Source of the DNA: Streptomyces sp. B1I3
GTDB taxonomy: Bacteria > Actinomycetota > Actinomycetes > Streptomycetales > Streptomycetaceae
Direction: 5' to 3'
DNA length: 64,000 nt
Assembly (NCBI RefSeq): GCF_030816615.1
Contig: NZ_JAUSYD010000001.1
Coordinates: 1,984,001-2,048,000, forward strand
The notes beneath the pieces were generated by a model, which worked only from the letters and a program-made list of their open reading frames with translations, made no database searches and was not told where the DNA came from. The number at the start of each line of letters is the position of its first letter. The first letter of the stretch is position 1. Both the position numbers and the translations under genes were made by a program. Below are positions 51,272 through 58,016 of this stretch, in pieces.

Positions 51272-52566
51272 CGGCGTGGTCTCCCTTGTGCGTCCCTCGA
51301 TGCGTCACTCCGTGCGTCCGGCCGCGCTTCGCCGAGGGCCTCCGCGAGCAGGGCGTCGAAGCGTGCCAGGCCCGCTTCCCGGCTCAGGTGGCGGGCGACG
51401 TACCGAGGCCCGTGCGCGCCCAGCGCGTCCGCCGCGGCGGGGTCCCCGGCCAGCTCGCGGACCGCGGCGAGGAGCGCGGCGGGGTCCTCCGGGGCGACGA
51501 GTGTTCCCGCACCCGAGCGGCGCACCTCCTCGGCCGTGCCCCCTTCGCCGGCCACGGAGGCGACGACCGGGCGGCCGGAGACGAAGTACGAGGTGAGCTT
51601 GGACGGCACGCTCATGTCGAGGACCGAGGCGCGCTGGGTCACCGCCAGGACGTCGGCGGCGGCCAGCACGTCGGTGAAGTCCGCGGCGTCGGCGGGCGGG
51701 GAGAAGTCGATGTTGGTCAGGGCGCCGGCCAGCTCGCGCAGGGTGCCCCGCTGGTTGCCGTCGCCCATGAGCACGACGCGGATGTCCGGGGCCATCCGGG
51801 CGAGTTCCACCAGCACGTCGAGGCCCTGCTTGAGGCCCATGTTCCCCGAGTGCAGCAGCACCGGGGTGTCCTCGCGCCAGCCGAGCCGGGCCCGGGTGGC
51901 GGCCCGGTCGGCCGTGGGGCGCTCGACGTGGGTCCAGTTGGGGACCAGCCGGATACGGCCGGGGTCCACGCCGAGTGCCGTGACGCCCGGTACGAAACTC
52001 TCGTGGATGACGCCGACGAGGGTCGCTCCGCGCAGTGCGTACCGCTCGGCCGCCGCGGCGACGGCCGCCGCCCTGCCCCCGCCCCGGATACCGCTCTGCG
52101 CGGCCGCGGCGCCCATCAGGTCCTGGACGACGGGTATGTGGGGGACGCGGTGGCGGCGTGCGACGCGGGCGGCTATGACGCCGCCGGCCAGGCTCGGCAT
52201 CTGTGAGATCACCGCGTCGGGGCGCCCCGGCGGCGGGGCGAGGAGACCGTGGGTGAGGACCGACGCCTCGAACAAGGCTCGCCTGACGGCACTCTGACGG
52301 GGCGGCACGTAGTGACGCCGGCGGTGCACGCTCACTCCTTCCCGGGTCTCCCGCATGCGCCAGACGCCTCGGTAGCGCTCGTCGACGCGCCAGGCGGGAT
52401 AGTGCGGCATCCCGGTCAGAACCTGTGTCCTGGCGCCCGCCCCGGCCCAGTGCTCGGCCAGCTGGGTGGCGTAGGGGCCGATGCCCGTCACTTCCGGCGC
52501 GTAGTTGGTGGAGACCACGAGAAGTCTGCGGTCGTCGAACGGTCTGTGGTGCTCAGCAGCGGACAT
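51268..52566 (-). CDS. Glycosyltransferase family 4 (WcaI-like)
   Basis: A 432-aa GT-B glycosyltransferase. It starts RLLVVSTNYAPEVTGIGPYA and TGMPHYPAW, typical of WcaI colanic-acid fucosyltransferases, then VISQMPSLAGGVIAARVARR, HIPVVQDLMG, LLHSGNMGLKQGLDVLVEL, VVLMGDGNQRGTL and the donor-site SVPSKLTSYFVSGRPVVASV. In a locus that makes GDP-fucose, a fucose-transferring role is attractive but unproven. The ATG at 52566 (MSAAEHHRPFDDRR) follows ggggaagg. First gene of a minus-strand operon with the Wzz and flippase genes, all overlapping by 4 nt. Confidence 0.9.
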   Translation of the reverse strand: MSAAEHHRPFDDRRLLVVSTNYAPEVTGIGPYATQLAEHWAGAGARTQVLTGMPHYPAWRVDERYRGVWRMRETREGVSVHRRRHYVPPRQSAVRRALFEASVLTHGLLAPPPGRPDAVISQMPSLAGGVIAARVARRHRVPHIPVVQDLMGAAAAQSGIRGGGRAAAVAAAAERYALRGATLVGVIHESFVPGVTALGVDPGRIRLVPNWTHVERPTADRAATRARLGWREDTPVLLHSGNMGLKQGLDVLVELARMAPDIRVVLMGDGNQRGTLRELAGALTNIDFSPPADAADFTDVLAAADVLAVTQRASVLDMSVPSKLTSYFVSGRPVVASVAGEGGTAEEVRRSGAGTLVAPEDPAALLAAVRELAGDPAAADALGAHGPRYVARHLSREAGLARFDALLAEALGEARPDARSDASRDAQGRPRR

Positions 52567-52684
52567 CGGACGATCGCCTTCCCCCCGGAACAGCCTCTTC
52601 ACCGAGCTTATCCGTTCACGCGATGCACAAGTGTTCTTCACAGTAAGGTCGTTGGACCAGTTCCACCGTGGGGGGAGAGAACGG

Positions 52685-53134
52685 ATGGTGCAGCACAGAG
52701 TCGGTTACGCGCCGGGGGTGTACGACCTGTTCCACGTCGGCCACCTGAACATCCTGCGGCACGCCCGCAGCCAGTGCGACTACCTGGTGGCCGGGGTCGT
52801 CTCCGACGAGATGGCCGCACTCGCGAAGGGCCACAAGCCGGTGATCCCGCTGCCCGAGAGGCTGGAGATCGTCCGCAGCGTGCGGTACGTGGACGCGGCC
52901 TTCGTGGAGACCGTTCCTGACAAGGTCGAGACATGGCAGCAGGTCCGTTTCGACGTGATCTTCAAGGGCGACGACTGGAGGGGCACGGAGAAGGGCGAGC
53001 GCCTGGAGCGCGCCTTCGCGGAGGTCGGGGTGGAGGTCGTCTACTTCCCGTACACCGTGCACACCTCCAGCACCCAGCTGCGCCGGGCACTGGACGTGCT
53101 CGTCAGCCGGCCCGGAGCGCTTTCAGCTCCCTGA
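52685..53134 (+). CDS. Cytidylyltransferase (glycerol-3-phosphate cytidylyltransferase-like)
   Basis: A 149-aa nucleotidyltransferase that activates a phosphorylated alcohol with CTP. The nucleotide motif HVGH is at residues 17-20 (GVYDLFHVGHLNIL), and YTVHTSSTQLRRAL carries the SST-x-LR motif of TagD-like enzymes. VIFKGDDWRGTEKG lies between them. The substrate could be glycerol-3-P or another polyol phosphate. The ATG at 52685 follows ggggggagagaacgg, a strong ribosome site. Its stop is convergent with the CDP-alcohol phosphatidyltransferase, and the two coding regions overlap by 32 bp. Confidence 0.92.
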   Translation: MVQHRVGYAPGVYDLFHVGHLNILRHARSQCDYLVAGVVSDEMAALAKGHKPVIPLPERLEIVRSVRYVDAAFVETVPDKVETWQQVRFDVIFKGDDWRGTEKGERLERAFAEVGVEVVYFPYTVHTSSTQLRRALDVLVSRPGALSAP

Positions 53135-53834
53135 ACCACTTGGCCAGGAACGCCACCAGGAAGAGGGCGTGCACGGCCGCGAGCACGGCGTACCCGGCCC
53201 GGAAGACCGCGGGGGCTCCTAGCAGCAGGAAGACCAGGCAGAACACCCCGTAGTCCGCCGGCAGCAGTGCCACGGCCCGCACCCGGGACACCGGAGCCGT
53301 GGCGCCGGCGGGCGCCGGCGCCTCGCGGGCCGCCGCCTTGCCGAGCTGCTCCCGCAGCAGCCCCGCGCAGAAGGTGAGCACCGCGACGAAGAGGAACCCG
53401 AGCGGCAGCAGGAGCCACGCGTCGCCGGACAGCCCGCCGAAGCGGTGGAACGAGATGAGTACGGCGGTGTGGACGAGGATCATCTTCGCGCAGTCCACGA
53501 CATGGTCGAGCCACTCGCCGTCCGGCCCGCCCCGCCCGGTCAGCCGGGCGAGTTGCCCGTCGGCGGAGTCGAAGGCGAACCCGACGGCCAGACCGGCGTA
53601 CACGGCGGCCGCGAGCCACCAGGACGGCTCCGCCAGCGCCACCCCGGCGACGGCCGTGAACGTGAAAGCCGCACTGACGAGCGTGACCTGATTGGGCGTC
53701 AGTCCCACCCGGTACGCGCCCGCAGCGATCAGGCGGCCGGCCGGCCGGTTCAGGTACCGCGAGTAGAGCGAGACACCCTTGGACGACTTCTGTGCGCCGC
53801 GCAGTTCGCGCAGCACCGTACCCGTGCTTCCCAT
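53103..53834 (-). CDS. CDP-alcohol phosphatidyltransferase family protein
   Basis: A 243-aa membrane enzyme that transfers an alcohol phosphate from a CDP-alcohol. The full motif D-x2-DG-x2-AR-x8-G-x3-D-x3-D is present: Asp89, Asp92, Gly93, Ala96, Arg97, Gly106, Asp110, Asp114. Hydrophobic segments follow before and after (LVSAAFTFTAVAGVAL, WWLAAAVYAGLAVGFAF, WLLLPLGFLFVAVLTFCAGL, YGVFCLVFLLLGAPAVF). Next to a cytidylyltransferase this suggests a two-step transfer of a polyol phosphate to a lipid or sugar, perhaps as a substituent of the surface polymer. Starts at ATG 53834. Confidence 0.92.
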   Translation of the reverse strand: MGSTGTVLRELRGAQKSSKGVSLYSRYLNRPAGRLIAAGAYRVGLTPNQVTLVSAAFTFTAVAGVALAEPSWWLAAAVYAGLAVGFAFDSADGQLARLTGRGGPDGEWLDHVVDCAKMILVHTAVLISFHRFGGLSGDAWLLLPLGFLFVAVLTFCAGLLREQLGKAAAREAPAPAGATAPVSRVRAVALLPADYGVFCLVFLLLGAPAVFRAGYAVLAAVHALFLVAFLAKWFRELKALRAG

Positions 53835-53907
53835 ACGCCCCCCAGCGCCCGGCCCGATATCGCTGCATCATGACAGAGACGCGGAGCCGGAGGTGGCGTA
53901 CGGCAGC

Positions 53908-53924
53908 ATTACCCGGCAGGTAAT
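53908..53924. promoter_or_regulatory. Operator-like palindrome ATTACC-N5-GGTAAT
   Basis: A perfect 6+6 bp inverted repeat with a 5-bp spacer lies in the divergent region between the CDP-alcohol transferase and the NTF2-like gene, 88 bp before the latter. The AT-richness of the arms is unusual for this genome and fits a binding site for a dimeric regulator. Confidence 0.45.
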
Positions 53925-54011
53925 CGACGCCCCGGCCGCCCCGGGACAAGCTGGTCCCACCGCAGCGGAACACCGCGGCGGTCACCCGCAGCACCGGGAA
54001 GGGACACCACC

Positions 54012-54380
54012 ATGACCGTTCACCAGGACGCCGTCCGGCGCTACTTCGCCGCCTGGAACGCGAACACCGGCGAGGAGCTCGAGAAGGCGGTGGCCGCCGC
54101 CTTCACCGAGGACGCCACCTACACCGACCCGCTGGCCGCCGTGAGCGGCCACGACGGGCTGACCGCGGCGATCAGCGGTGCGCGGCAGCAGTTCCCCGGC
54201 TTCGACTTCGTCGCCACCGGCACCCCCGACGCCCATCACGACCTCGTACGTTTCACCTGGGACCTGGTCTCGCGGGCCGACGGCTCGGCGCCGGCAGCGG
54301 GGTTCGACGTGATCACGTTGGCCGAGGACGGCCGGATCAGCTCGGTCAGCGGTTTCCTGGACCGGCTGCCGGGGGCGTGA
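54012..54380 (+). CDS. NTF2/SnoaL-like protein
   Basis: A 122-aa protein with the SnoaL-like fold pattern: helical start VRRYFAAWNANTGEELEKAV, then AFTEDATYTDPLAAVSGHDG, LTAAISGARQQFPGFDF, HDLVRFTWDLVS and FDVITLAEDGRISSVSGFLD. Family members include polyketide cyclases and small ligand-binding proteins; no substrate can be inferred. The ATG at 54012 follows gggaagggacacc. It is convergent with the mnh operon (7 bp to the mnhG stop). Confidence 0.88.
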   Translation: MTVHQDAVRRYFAAWNANTGEELEKAVAAAFTEDATYTDPLAAVSGHDGLTAAISGARQQFPGFDFVATGTPDAHHDLVRFTWDLVSRADGSAPAAGFDVITLAEDGRISSVSGFLDRLPGA

Positions 54381-54387
54381 GAGCGGT

Positions 54388-54822
54388 TCAGCCCCGCCCG
54401 GGGCCGGGGGCCGGGCCCGGACCGCTGTCCCGGCCGCCCGGTTCCTGCTCCCGCCCCGGCTCCTGGGCCTCGTCCGGCTCGGTGAGCTGGGCGTCCAGGT
54501 CGTCGAAGAGCAGCTCGCCCCGCTCGATCTGGCCCGTCCGGTAGGCGGACCGCGCGACCAGGTGGGCGGCCACCGGGCCGGTCATCAGCTGGAAGAAGCC
54601 GATGAGGCCGAGTGTCGCCAGGTCCATGCCGCCGCGCAGCCTCAGCGCGACCCCGGCCAGCACCAGCAGCAGCCCGAGCGTCTGCGGCTTGGTCGCGGCG
54701 TGGCTGCGCGAGAGGACGTCGGGCAGCTTCAGCATGCCGACCACCCCGAGAAGACAGATCGCGGCGCCGAGGAACACCAGGACCGCTCCCGCCGTGTCCG
54801 CGACCTGCAGCCAGACGTTCAC
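54388..54822 (-). CDS. mnhG: Monovalent cation/H+ antiporter subunit G
   Basis: A 144-aa membrane subunit of the Mrp-type antiporter, last gene of the operon. It has three helices (TAGAVLVFLGAAICLLGVVGM, LGLLLVLAGVALRL, ATLGLIGFFQLMTGPVAAHL) and the family mark LKLPDVLSRSHAATKPQTLG. A charged, Glu/Gly-rich C-terminal tail of about 45 residues is added compared with short MnhG proteins. It starts at GTG 54822 with a 4-nt overlap to mnhF. Confidence 0.93.
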   Translation of the reverse strand: MNVWLQVADTAGAVLVFLGAAICLLGVVGMLKLPDVLSRSHAATKPQTLGLLLVLAGVALRLRGGMDLATLGLIGFFQLMTGPVAAHLVARSAYRTGQIERGELLFDDLDAQLTEPDEAQEPGREQEPGGRDSGPGPAPGPGRG

Positions 54823-55145
54823 TTCTCCCCCTCCTTGCCGGCGGGCCTGCGCTGCGAGGACAGCGGCCGGTCGCGCACCGCGATGAAGCGGGCGATGCCC
54901 ACCGACCCGGTGAAGCCGAGGAACGCGAGCACCAGCATGATCGGGAAGTAGAAGGAATCCCGGGCGAACGCGGACTTGGCGCCGAGCCCCGCGATGATCA
55001 GGGCCGCGCAGACGTCGAGCGCGATGGCCCGGTCCAGCATGGAGGGACCTCGGCTGATCCGGACGAGCAGCAGCGCTCCCGCGACGACGATGACCACGAC
55101 GGCGGCGGTCATCAGTACCCGGTCGACGGTCTCCGGCCCGCTCAT
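54819..55145 (-). CDS. mnhF: Monovalent cation/H+ antiporter subunit F
   Basis: A 108-aa subunit of the Mrp-type antiporter with three helices (LMTAAVVVIVVAGALLLVRI, ALDVCAALIIAGLGAKSAF, YFPIMLVLAFLGFTGSVGIA). The GPSMLDRAIALD block matches MnhF/MrpF. ATG 55145 overlaps the stop of mnhE by 4 nt, and its stop overlaps the start of mnhG by 4 nt. Confidence 0.94.
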   Translation of the reverse strand: MSGPETVDRVLMTAAVVVIVVAGALLLVRISRGPSMLDRAIALDVCAALIIAGLGAKSAFARDSFYFPIMLVLAFLGFTGSVGIARFIAVRDRPLSSQRRPAGKEGEK

Positions 55146-55774
55146 GCCCCCTCCCCCCGGCCGCCGGGCTCCTCGGTCGAGGGGGGAGGCTCGGCCACCC
55201 GGCCGATCTCGTCCGGGGTGCCGAACGCGCGTACGGTCAGCTCCTCCAGCCTCCAGACGGAGCGCCGGGCCGCGTCGAGCTCCTCGCTCCGGTCCGCGTC
55301 CAGGACGTGCAGGAAGAGGGTGGCGGTGGCCCGGCGCACCTCGACGACCGAACCGCCCGGCACGTTGGACACGGTGACGGCGGTCGCCGCGAGCATCAGG
55401 TCGCTGCGGCAGCGCAGGGGTACGGCGATGACGGCCGCCCGGTGCGGGCGGTCGGCGAAGATCTGCCGGGTGACCTTCACTCCCGAGGTGTACATGTCGT
55501 AGAGCAGGTAGCCGGCGAGCAGCAGGATGCCCCAGGGGTGCAGCCGCAGCCCGTAGTCGACCCTCGGCAGCGGGAACGCCAGGCAGACGACCACCGCGAC
55601 GACCACCCCGGTGACGACGTTGGCCCAGGTCAGGGTGGACCACAGCAGGACCCAGATCAGGGTGAGCCAGGCGATCAGTGGCAGGTCGAGTACCCGGCGC
55701 CGGCGCCCGGCGAACTCGCAGCTGTACGGGGGCAGGTCGGGATTGCGGTACGACAGGGTGATCAGGCGCCTCAC
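55142..55774 (-). CDS. mnhE: Monovalent cation/H+ antiporter subunit E
   Basis: A 210-aa subunit of the Mrp-type antiporter. Two to three helices (LIAWLTLIWVLLWSTLTWAN, VVTGVVVAVVVCLAFPLP, GILLLAGYLLYDMYTSGVKV) precede the typical soluble domain: LRCRSDLMLAATAVTVSNVP, GSVVEVRRATATLFLHVLD, LEELTVRAFGTPDE. GTG 55774 overlaps the mnhD stop by GTGA; in-frame extensions further up lie inside mnhD and are rejected. Confidence 0.93.
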   Translation of the reverse strand: MRRLITLSYRNPDLPPYSCEFAGRRRRVLDLPLIAWLTLIWVLLWSTLTWANVVTGVVVAVVVCLAFPLPRVDYGLRLHPWGILLLAGYLLYDMYTSGVKVTRQIFADRPHRAAVIAVPLRCRSDLMLAATAVTVSNVPGGSVVEVRRATATLFLHVLDADRSEELDAARRSVWRLEELTVRAFGTPDEIGRVAEPPPSTEEPGGRGEGA

Positions 55775-57426
55775 CGGCCGAGCACCTCCTCCACATAGGG
55801 GCGGCGAGCGATGAGTTCGGCTGCCGAACGGTCGGTGAAGGCCGTCAGCGGCCCGGCCAGCACGGTGAAGGCGAGGCCGAGCGCGACGGCGCACGCCGTG
55901 GCCGCGGTCATGGGCCGGGGCGGGTGGATGGTGGTGATGACGGCCCGCCCGTGCAGGGTGGCGGCCACGGTCGCCCCGGCCGGGGCGTGTGCCGAAGTGA
56001 TCCCCTCGTCCCCGGTGCCGGGGATGCGGTCCGGCCCGCTGTCGGCGTCGTCGTCCTCGCTGTCGTCCGGGGACTCCAGGACGGTCCCGTAGGCGGCCTG
56101 GCCGGGCGGCTCCGCGCGCCAGAAGGCCAGGTTCCAGACCTTCGCCATCACGTAGAGGGTGAGCAGACTGGTCACGGTGGCGCCCGCGACGAGGATCCAG
56201 GCCCAGAGGCTGCCGTCCGCGACGCCGGCCCGCATGAGGCCGAACTTCCCGATGAAGCCGGACAGCGGGGGGATCCCGGCGAAGTTCATCGCCGGCACGA
56301 AGAAGAGGACGGCGAGCAGGGGCGCCGATCTGGCCAGTCCGCCGAGCCGGGTGAGCTCGTTGGTGCCGCCCCGGCGTTCGATGAGTCCCGCGACGAGGAA
56401 GAGGGAGGTCTGGACGGTGATGTGGTGGGCGACGTAGAAGATCGCACCGCCGTACGCCTCGCGGGTGGCGAGGCCGATCCCGAAGACCATGTACCCGATG
56501 TGGCTGATGAGGGTGAAGGAGAAGAGCCGCTTCAGGTCGGTCTGGGCGACCGCCCCGAGGATGCCCACGATCATCGAGGCGAGGGCGAGGGCCATGAGCA
56601 GGTCGCCGAGACGGTTGCCGGGGAAGAGCAGGGTCTCGGTCCGCAGCATGCAGTAGATGCCGACCTTCGTCAGCAGGCCGGCGAAGACGGCTGTGACGGG
56701 CGCGGGCGCGGTCGGGTAGGAGTCGGGGAGCCAGGCCGCGAGGGGGAAGACGGCGGCCTTGATGGCGAAGACGGTGAGCAGCATCGCCTGGATCAGCGTC
56801 TGGACGCCGAGCCCGAGGTCGGGCAGGCGGAGGGCCAGCTGGGCGAAGTTGGCCGTCCCGGTGGCGGCGTACGTCATGGCGATGGCGGTCAGGAAGAGCA
56901 TCGAGGAGAACAGCGAGATGATCACGTACGTGGAGCCGGCCCTGATGCGGGGGCCCGTCCCGCCCAGGGTGAGCAGGACGAAGCTGGAGACCAGCATGAT
57001 CTCGAAGCCGACGTAGAGGTTGACGAGGTCGCCCGCGAGGAAGGTGAGTGACACCCCGGCGACCAGGATGAGGTAGGCGGGGTGGAAGACGGCTACGGGT
57101 GTCTCCTTGTCCCGGTCGGCCATGCCCTGGCCGAGCGAGTAGACCAGGACGGAGAGCGTGACCGCCGAGGAGACGGTCAGCATCAGCCCGGACAGCCGGT
57201 CGGCGACCAGGGTGATGCCGAGCGGCGGGGCGAAGTCGCCGAGGTGGACCGAGAGGGGCCCCTGCCGGTCGGCGGCGATCATCAGAGAGACCGAGAGGCC
57301 GAGTACGGCGGTCAGGACGGCGACGCTGATGAAGCGCTGGAAGCGCGCGAGCCGGGTCCCGAAGGCGAGGCTCAGCCCGGTGGCGCAGAGGGGCAGCAGC
57401 ACCGGCAGCGGCACGAGTGCGTTCAT
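55771..57426 (-). CDS. mnhD: Monovalent cation/H+ antiporter subunit D
   Basis: A 551-aa proton-translocating membrane subunit related to complex I NuoN/NuoM, with about 14 helices. Key family features: VGFEIMLVSSFVLLTL (Glu in a membrane helix), KAAVFPLAAWLPDSYPTAPA with Lys and the following Pro, GLLTKVGIYCMLR (Lys) and QTDLKRLFSFTLISHIGYM. A hydrophilic acidic insertion (ESPDDSEDDDADSGPD, about residues 450-500) before the last helix is unusual. Start ATG 57426 overlaps mnhC by ATGA. Confidence 0.95.
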   Translation of the reverse strand: MNALVPLPVLLPLCATGLSLAFGTRLARFQRFISVAVLTAVLGLSVSLMIAADRQGPLSVHLGDFAPPLGITLVADRLSGLMLTVSSAVTLSVLVYSLGQGMADRDKETPVAVFHPAYLILVAGVSLTFLAGDLVNLYVGFEIMLVSSFVLLTLGGTGPRIRAGSTYVIISLFSSMLFLTAIAMTYAATGTANFAQLALRLPDLGLGVQTLIQAMLLTVFAIKAAVFPLAAWLPDSYPTAPAPVTAVFAGLLTKVGIYCMLRTETLLFPGNRLGDLLMALALASMIVGILGAVAQTDLKRLFSFTLISHIGYMVFGIGLATREAYGGAIFYVAHHITVQTSLFLVAGLIERRGGTNELTRLGGLARSAPLLAVLFFVPAMNFAGIPPLSGFIGKFGLMRAGVADGSLWAWILVAGATVTSLLTLYVMAKVWNLAFWRAEPPGQAAYGTVLESPDDSEDDDADSGPDRIPGTGDEGITSAHAPAGATVAATLHGRAVITTIHPPRPMTAATACAVALGLAFTVLAGPLTAFTDRSAAELIARRPYVEEVLGR

Positions 57427-58016
57427 CCGGCGGCTCCTCGGTCGTCGTCCTCGTGGTTCACGTAGTCCTCCGGGTCGGCGCCCAGCACGTCGTGCCACAG
57501 GTCGCCGCCGGCGTCGCGGCCCCGGGCCTGCAGGGCGCGGTCGGCGCGCAGCCGGGAGCGCAGCCGGTGGCGTTCCGCGCGGTAGCGGGCGCGGTCCGTG
57601 CGCGTACGGCCGGACTCCGACCGGTACTCCTCACGCAGTTCGTCCCTCTCGCCCAGCACCTCGGCGCGCAGGAAGATACGCCGGTCCTCCAGGTCGTCGT
57701 GGACCTCGTCCGTGCCGGTCAGCTGGTGGCTGCGGTAGGCCATGGCGAGCAGGAAGGCGGTGGTGGCGAGGGTGATGACGATGGCGGTGAGGGCGATCGC
57801 CTGGGGCAGGGGATCGGTGACCCCGCGCAGCGGCACCCCGTAGAGCAGGGGGGCGGCTCCCGCCGAGCCGGTGGCGGAGAGCACCAGCAGGTTGATGCCG
57901 TTGCCCGCGATGACCGCCCCGAGCAGGATGCGGGTGAGGGGACGGGTGAGCATGAGGATGCCGCCGACCGCGCAGAGCACCACGGCGGTGGCGAGGAGCG
58001 AGACGCTCATGGTCAT
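57423..58016 (-). CDS. mnhC: Monovalent cation/H+ antiporter subunit C
   Basis: A 197-aa subunit, NuoK-like, with three helices (LLATAVVLCAVGGILMLTRP, ILLGAVIAGNGINLLVLSA, ALTAIVITLATTAFLLAMAY) and the block DPLPQAIALTAIVI. The last 85 residues form a charged Arg/Glu-rich helical tail (LREEYRSESGRTRTDRARY) not found in short MnhC proteins of about 115 aa. Start at ATG 58016, overlapping the mnhA stop. Confidence 0.94.
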   Translation of the reverse strand: MTMSVSLLATAVVLCAVGGILMLTRPLTRILLGAVIAGNGINLLVLSATGSAGAAPLLYGVPLRGVTDPLPQAIALTAIVITLATTAFLLAMAYRSHQLTGTDEVHDDLEDRRIFLRAEVLGERDELREEYRSESGRTRTDRARYRAERHRLRSRLRADRALQARGRDAGGDLWHDVLGADPEDYVNHEDDDRGAAG

